This document shows, piece by piece, positions 13,316 to 16,834 of a DNA stretch of 16,834 nucleotides. The stretch is from Pseudomonadota bacterium (GTDB lineage Bacteria; Pseudomonadota; Gammaproteobacteria; Burkholderiales; Burkholderiaceae_B): NCBI GenBank assembly GCA_023440825.1, contig JAEXRL010000021.1, positions 1 to 16,834 on the forward strand, given 5' to 3'. The notes beneath the pieces were generated by a model. It was not told where the DNA came from and ran no database searches. It saw only the letters and a program-made list of their open reading frames with translations. Position 1 is the stretch's first letter. Each line of letters opens with the position of its first letter. Both the position numbers and the translations under genes were made by a program.

Positions 13316-14859
13316 TTTCCTTATACCGTTTGCTCACCATTATGATTGTGGTGTTCCGCTACCAGCTCGATGAGATGGCGCTGTCAGGCATTCGTCATCG
13401 TTGTGCTACGTATTTACTCAGAGTGGTTCGTTTGGGGCGTAAGCCTAAGCTGGCGCGTGGTGTGCGTTTGCGTTTGGCTTTAGAAACCTTGGGGCCTATT
13501 TTTGTGAAGTTTGGCCAGGTTCTGTCCACCCGGCGTGACTTAATCCCTCTGGATGTGGCCGAGCAACTGTCTTTATTGCAAGACAAGGTGCCCCCTTTCC
13601 CCTCTGAAGTAGCGGTGCAAACCATAGAGAAGGCGTTGGGAGCATCGCCCCACGTGCTGTTTAAACAGTTTTCTATGGAGCCGATTGCGTCGGCCTCTAT
13701 TGCGCAGGTTCATTTTGCGCAATTGCACGATGGGCGCGAAGTGGCGGTTAAGGTTTTGCGTCCAGGCATGCTTAAGGCGATCAACAAAGATCTGGCTCTT
13801 ATGCGTATTCTGGCCTCATGGCTTGAGCGCTTGGCACCTGATGGCCGCCGTTTGAAACCGCGTGAGGTGGTTGCCGAGTTTGATAAGTACTTGCACGACG
13901 AACTGGATCTTATTCGTGAGGCCTCTAATTGCAGCCAGCTTAGGCGCAATTTTGAATCCCTAGACAGAGCCGGCCTGCTGATCGTGCCTGAAGTGGTGTG
14001 GGAGTACAGTGCCTCTACGGTGTTTACCATGGAGCGCATGCAGGGTATTCCTATCAATCAGGTCGAACGCCTACGTGAGGCGCAGGTAGACCTGAAAGAT
14101 TTGGCCCGTAAAGGGGTAGAGATATTTTTTACTCAGGTGTTCTCGGATGGTTTTTTTCATGCGGACATGCACCCGGGTAATATTCTGGTGTCTGTGAAAC
14201 CAGATAGTTTTGGCCAGTATATTGCGTTGGACTTTGGAATCGTTGGTTCCTTATCTGAATTCGACAAGAATTACTTGGCCCAAAATTTCTTGGCTTTTTT
14301 TCGTCGTGACTATCGTCGTGTTGCGCAACTACACATAGAGTCAGGGTGGGTGCCACCCGATACGCGTGAAGAAGAGCTGGAAGGAGCAGTACGGGCGGTT
14401 TGTGAACCTTACTTTGATCGCCCTTTGTCGCAAATCTCTCTGGGACAGGTTTTATTGCGCCTGTTTCAGACATCGCGCCGTTTTAACGTGGAGATTCAAC
14501 CACAACTTGTATTACTACAAAAAACCTTGCTCAATGTCGAGGGCATGGGACGCGACCTGGACCCTGAACTCGATCTATGGGATACCGCTAAGCCATATCT
14601 GGAACGTTGGATGTATCAGCGTATTGGCCCAAGTGGATTCTATAAACGCATGAGTCAAGAAGCCGGTCAGTGGGCGCAGTTGCTGCCCCAGATACCGCGT
14701 TTGATTGTTAGTAATCTAGATAGGCCCGATCATTCTGTGCGTCTTAATCAGGAATTAACACAACTCAGACAGGCTTATCAGCAGACGAATCGTCTACTGA
14801 TGGTCTTGTGCATCATCCTGCTCTTGGCGATCGGAATTGTGCTCAACGCTATTTGGTGA
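13312..14859 (+). CDS. ubiB: Ubiquinone biosynthesis kinase-like ATPase UbiB
   Basis: A 515-residue UbiB/ADCK-family protein of atypical kinase fold required for ubiquinone biosynthesis. Visible hallmarks are the KxGQ motif (FVKFGQVLSTRRDLIP, Lys66-Gln69), the Ala-rich loop SASIAQVHFA (127-136), the nucleotide-site lysine in VAVKVLRPG (Lys147), the catalytic-loop region FHADMHPGNILV (282-293) and the metal-binding DFG at 307-309 (YIALDFGIVG). One hydrophobic C-terminal segment (about 493-514) anchors it in the inner membrane. The ATG at 13312 overlaps the ubiJ stop; the reading frame is open further upstream, but no better start exists. Slightly shorter than E. coli UbiB (546), with no missing motif. 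Confidence 0.95.
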   Translation: MISLYRLLTIMIVVFRYQLDEMALSGIRHRCATYLLRVVRLGRKPKLARGVRLRLALETLGPIFVKFGQVLSTRRDLIPLDVAEQLSLLQDKVPPFPSEVAVQTIEKALGASPHVLFKQFSMEPIASASIAQVHFAQLHDGREVAVKVLRPGMLKAINKDLALMRILASWLERLAPDGRRLKPREVVAEFDKYLHDELDLIREASNCSQLRRNFESLDRAGLLIVPEVVWEYSASTVFTMERMQGIPINQVERLREAQVDLKDLARKGVEIFFTQVFSDGFFHADMHPGNILVSVKPDSFGQYIALDFGIVGSLSEFDKNYLAQNFLAFFRRDYRRVAQLHIESGWVPPDTREEELEGAVRAVCEPYFDRPLSQISLGQVLLRLFQTSRRFNVEIQPQLVLLQKTLLNVEGMGRDLDPELDLWDTAKPYLERWMYQRIGPSGFYKRMSQEAGQWAQLLPQIPRLIVSNLDRPDHSVRLNQELTQLRQAYQQTNRLLMVLCIILLLAIGIVLNAIW

Positions 14860-15041
14860 TGCGATTGAGCCAAAGCGCAATAATAACGAGTCAATCTGTC
14901 ATGACGGACTGACATATTTTCGATTAATTCAGTGTGAATCTTTGCGGGCTTTGTAAGGGATTACAACTGTTTTTCAGAATTTTGTTATCCTTGGCGAAGT
15001 TTTTGTAAATCACACTGTATAGATTCTCTTGAGGAATCGTT
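14860..15041 (+). promoter_or_regulatory. Upstream region of the diiron protein gene
   Basis: A 182-base AT-rich gap. It contains TGTCA-N8-TGACA (14897-14914), which can also be read as two near-copies CTGTCAT/CTGACAT 13 bases apart; the symmetric TTGTAA-GGGA-TTACAA (14951-14966); and a possible -10, TATAGA (15018-15023), without a good -35. The ribosome-binding site GAGGA lies at about 15031-15035. No recognisable terminator for ubiB was found. Confidence 0.4.
14951..14966. promoter_or_regulatory. 16-base palindrome, candidate regulator site
   Basis: TTGTAA-GGGA-TTACAA is a perfect inverted repeat of 6-base arms with a 4-base centre, the same geometry as sites bound by CRP/FNR-family regulators (classical FNR: TTGAT-N4-ATCAA). 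It lies about 75 bases before the start codon of the diiron protein gene. The identity of any binding protein is unknown. Confidence 0.35.
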
Positions 15042-15920
15042 ATGCTTTACCACGAGTTGTTCAAATCGATGGAATCCGTCCGCTGGAATATGTCGCACGA
15101 CATTCCCTGGGACGATTTTGATGGTAGTAAGCTCACCGATGAGCAAGCCTATACTGTCAAGATGAATGCCATTACTGAGTGGTCTGCACTGCCAGCCACC
15201 GAGATGTTCCTGCGCGACAATAAAGATGACAGTGATTTCTGCGCTTTTATGTCGGTGTGGTTTTTCGAGGAACAGAAGCATTCTTTGGTTCTGATTGAGT
15301 ATTTACGTCGTTTCCGCCCTGAGCTGGTCCCCACCGAAGAGGAACTGCATAACGTCAGGTTCGACTTCGATCCGGCGCCACCCATGGAAACGCTGATGTT
15401 GCACTTTTGTGGCGAAATCCGCTTAAATCATTGGTACCGACGTGCTGCCGAATGGCATACAGAGCCTGTGATACAAGCTATCTACAAAACAATTGCGCAG
15501 GATGAAGCACGTCATGCGGGGGCTTATTTGCGCTACATGAAGCGTGCCCTGATGCACAAGAATCAGGATTTTGGGCATCAGGCGCGTATCGCTTTTTCCA
15601 AAATAGGCGTGTTGATGTCGTCGGCTAACCGTACAGCGCAGGCACTGCACCCGACGAACTTGCACGTGAACAAGTCTTTGTTCCCGAATGATACGGTGCA
15701 ATCCAAGCTGCCTTCACCGGAGTGGCTGGATAACTGGCTCGACACACAGATTCGCTTCGATAAAGAATGGGAGCAAAAAGTGTGTACCCGTATTTTGCAC
15801 AATATGTCCTTGTTAATGGGTACGGAGTTCGCGTCAGCACAAGAGCTGAATCGCTATCGCAAAGAACTCATTAAAACCGCAGCAGTACAAACCACCGAGT
15901 CTGGTATTGTATTGAGCTAA
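15042..15920 (+). CDS. Ferritin-like / acyl-ACP-desaturase-like diiron protein
   Basis: A 292-residue soluble protein of unknown reaction with the full ligand pattern of four-helix-bundle diiron carboxylate enzymes: Glu46 (AITEWSALP), Glu77 and His80 (FFEEQKHS, ExxH), Glu125 (CGEIRLNH) and Glu155 with His158 (QDEARHAG, ExxH). This E/ExxH/E/ExxH order is shared by acyl-ACP desaturases, ferritin-like oxidases and N-oxygenases. GAGGA 6-7 bases before the ATG supports the start. It follows ubiB by 182 bases with its own probable promoter and precedes rfaE2 by 7 bases. Being next to ubiB, an O2-using role in quinone or lipid modification is conceivable, but it does not look like Coq7, which is shorter. 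The fold call is good; function is open. Confidence 0.82.
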   Translation: MLYHELFKSMESVRWNMSHDIPWDDFDGSKLTDEQAYTVKMNAITEWSALPATEMFLRDNKDDSDFCAFMSVWFFEEQKHSLVLIEYLRRFRPELVPTEEELHNVRFDFDPAPPMETLMLHFCGEIRLNHWYRRAAEWHTEPVIQAIYKTIAQDEARHAGAYLRYMKRALMHKNQDFGHQARIAFSKIGVLMSSANRTAQALHPTNLHVNKSLFPNDTVQSKLPSPEWLDNWLDTQIRFDKEWEQKVCTRILHNMSLLMGTEFASAQELNRYRKELIKTAAVQTTESGIVLS

Positions 15921-15927
15921 GGGCATT

Positions 15928-16410
15928 ATGACAGCGCGCTTTGAACGTAAGATACTGACCTTGGAACAGGCCCAACTCGCATTGGCGAGTGGGCAAATTC
16001 CACGTCCACTGGTGTTTAGCAATGGAGTATTTGATTTGCTGCATCGTGGGCATGTCACCTATCTGGATGAGGCGGCCCAACTGGGTGCTAGCCTGATTGT
16101 TGGGGTGAACAGCGATGAGTCAGTGCGCAGCTTGAATAAGGGCCCAGAGCGGCCGATTAATTCCGAGCAGGATAGGGCGGCCTTATTGGCGGCCCTGGCT
16201 TGCGTGGATGCAGTGCTTATCTTTGCCGAGCAGACGCCAGAAGTGCTGATCGAAGCGCTTAAGCCCGAGCTCATAGTGAAGGGGGGCGATTACGACATGG
16301 AGTCGCTGCCTGAGACAGCACTGGTGCGTAGTTGGGGTGGCGATGCCAAGGCTATAGCTTTTGAGTTCGAACGCTCGACGACCGCATTGGTAAAGCAGTT
16401 GCGCCAATAA
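15928..16410 (+). CDS. rfaE2: D-glycero-beta-D-manno-heptose 1-phosphate adenylyltransferase
   Basis: A 160-residue nucleotidyltransferase that makes ADP-heptose from heptose 1-phosphate and ATP for the lipopolysaccharide inner core (also named hldC). Evidence: LVFSNGVFDLLHRGHVTYLD, containing the HxGH motif (His39-His42), then LIVGVNSDESVRSLNKGPERP split across the substrate site, LLAALACVDAVLIF, and IVKGGDYDMESLPE. Length equals the stand-alone C-terminal half of E. coli HldE, so the kinase half must be a separate gene elsewhere, as is usual in betaproteobacteria. AAGGG lies shortly before the ATG, and the gene begins 7 bases after the diiron protein gene, suggesting co-transcription. Confidence 0.94.
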   Translation: MTARFERKILTLEQAQLALASGQIPRPLVFSNGVFDLLHRGHVTYLDEAAQLGASLIVGVNSDESVRSLNKGPERPINSEQDRAALLAALACVDAVLIFAEQTPEVLIEALKPELIVKGGDYDMESLPETALVRSWGGDAKAIAFEFERSTTALVKQLRQ

Positions 16411-16431
16411 GCCTAGTAATAGGTCTAGTGT

Positions 16432-16457
16432 GTGGCCGGTTGCTTATTCCGGCGCAC
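16432..16457. terminator. Possible hairpin between convergent rfaE2 and tolC-like genes
   Basis: GTGGCCGG (16432-16439) can pair with CCGGC-G-CAC (16449-16457) around a 9-base loop, with one bulged G. It spans the stop codon of the TolC-like gene and follows rfaE2 by about 20 bases, where a bidirectional terminator would be expected. No T run follows on either strand, so termination activity is uncertain. Confidence 0.3.
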
Positions 16458-16834
16458 GCTCTAGCATATCGTTAATAGCTTGCAGATCGGCTTCGCTTAA
16501 GCTGCCGGCGCTTGCTTTCAGACGCAAACTATTTAGTACGGTATCGTAGCGAGCTTTCGATAAGTCGCGCTCTGTCTGGTAGAGTTGCTGCTGCGCATTG
16601 AGTACATCAATATTGATACGGACGCCGACCTCGTAAGCCAGTTTGTTAGCATCAACCGACTGCTGGCTAGAGCGTGCAGCAGCCGCTAAGGCCTGTATAC
16701 GGGCCAGCCCTGAAACGACTCCCGAATAATACTGCTGACTATCTTGTATGGCTTGCTGGCGTGCTTGTTGGTATTCGTAACGAGCTTGCTGCAAGCGCGA
16801 GCTTTGCTCGCGCCCGACAGAGGAGATGCGCCCT
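16444..16834 (-). CDS. tolC: TolC-family outer membrane channel protein, C-terminal part
   Basis: The minus-strand frame is open from the right edge to the TAA at 16444-16446, giving about 130 C-terminal residues. Features of the TolC family are the helical, Gln/Ala-rich stretch (ARYEYQQARQQAIQDSQQYY), then LAYEVGVRINIDVLNAQQQL, the tube-forming repeat signature, followed by ARYDTVLNSLRLKASAGSLS and the short tail SEADLQAINDML. TolC trimers form the outer-membrane exit duct for type I secretion and RND/MFS efflux. It is convergent with rfaE2. The N-terminal portion and any partner pump genes lie outside the window, so the specific transport partner cannot be judged. Confidence 0.9.
   Translation of the reverse strand, partial: GRISSVGREQSSRLQQARYEYQQARQQAIQDSQQYYSGVVSGLARIQALAAAARSSQQSVDANKLAYEVGVRINIDVLNAQQQLYQTERDLSKARYDTVLNSLRLKASAGSLSEADLQAINDMLERAPE

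Noticed and set aside
14129..14473. Minus-strand frame of over 100 codons inside ubiB
   Set aside because: Shadow frame opposite a fully conserved ubiB region, with no domain-like content.

Overview
The window looks like chromosomal DNA of a betaproteobacterium, most likely Alcaligenaceae (Bordetella/Alcaligenes/Pusillimonas relatives). Grounds are the ubiE - Tim44-like - ubiJ - ubiB series, the protein styles of UbiE, PhoB and TolC, a stand-alone heptose-phosphate adenylyltransferase (rfaE2), and moderate GC. The genus is an inference. No rRNA, tRNA, CRISPR array or insertion sequence was seen, and no gene-free stretch exceeds about 210 bases.

Layout. (1) 1-1694, minus strand: a VOC-fold protein gene followed by pxpB and the start of pxpC, two subunits of ATP-dependent 5-oxoprolinase; pxpC runs off the left edge. 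(2) 1695-1902: divergent, partly AT-rich control region with a 15-base palindrome. (3) 1903-8376, plus strand: a tight six-gene operon encoding a polar amino-acid ABC transporter (binding protein, two permeases, ATPase), a MetC-type cystathionine beta-lyase, and a 725-residue protein joining a cysteine-dioxygenase-like cupin to four rhodanese-like domains. (4) 8426-10447, minus strand: phoB-phoR, the phosphate-starvation two-component system, convergent with the sulfur operon. (5) 10604-14859, plus strand: ubiE, a Tim44-like membrane protein gene, ubiJ and ubiB (ubiquinone biosynthesis), with a long imperfect hairpin between the Tim44-like gene and ubiJ. (6) 15042-16410, plus strand: a four-helix-bundle diiron (ferritin/acyl-ACP desaturase-like) protein gene and rfaE2. 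(7) 16444-16834, minus strand: the C-terminal end of a TolC-family outer membrane protein.

The most distinctive part is the six-gene operon. Its products form a plausible complete route: import of a sulfur-containing amino acid, PLP-dependent C-S bond cleavage releasing a thiol or persulfide, then sulfur transfer and thiol oxidation by the fusion protein. In that fusion the cupin keeps the iron-binding histidines of thiol dioxygenases, while only the second rhodanese domain has an active-site cysteine. The transported substrate and the chemistry of the fusion are inferences. The other regions are mostly ordinary housekeeping genes, apart from the unassigned diiron protein next to ubiB and several inverted repeats in intergenic DNA.
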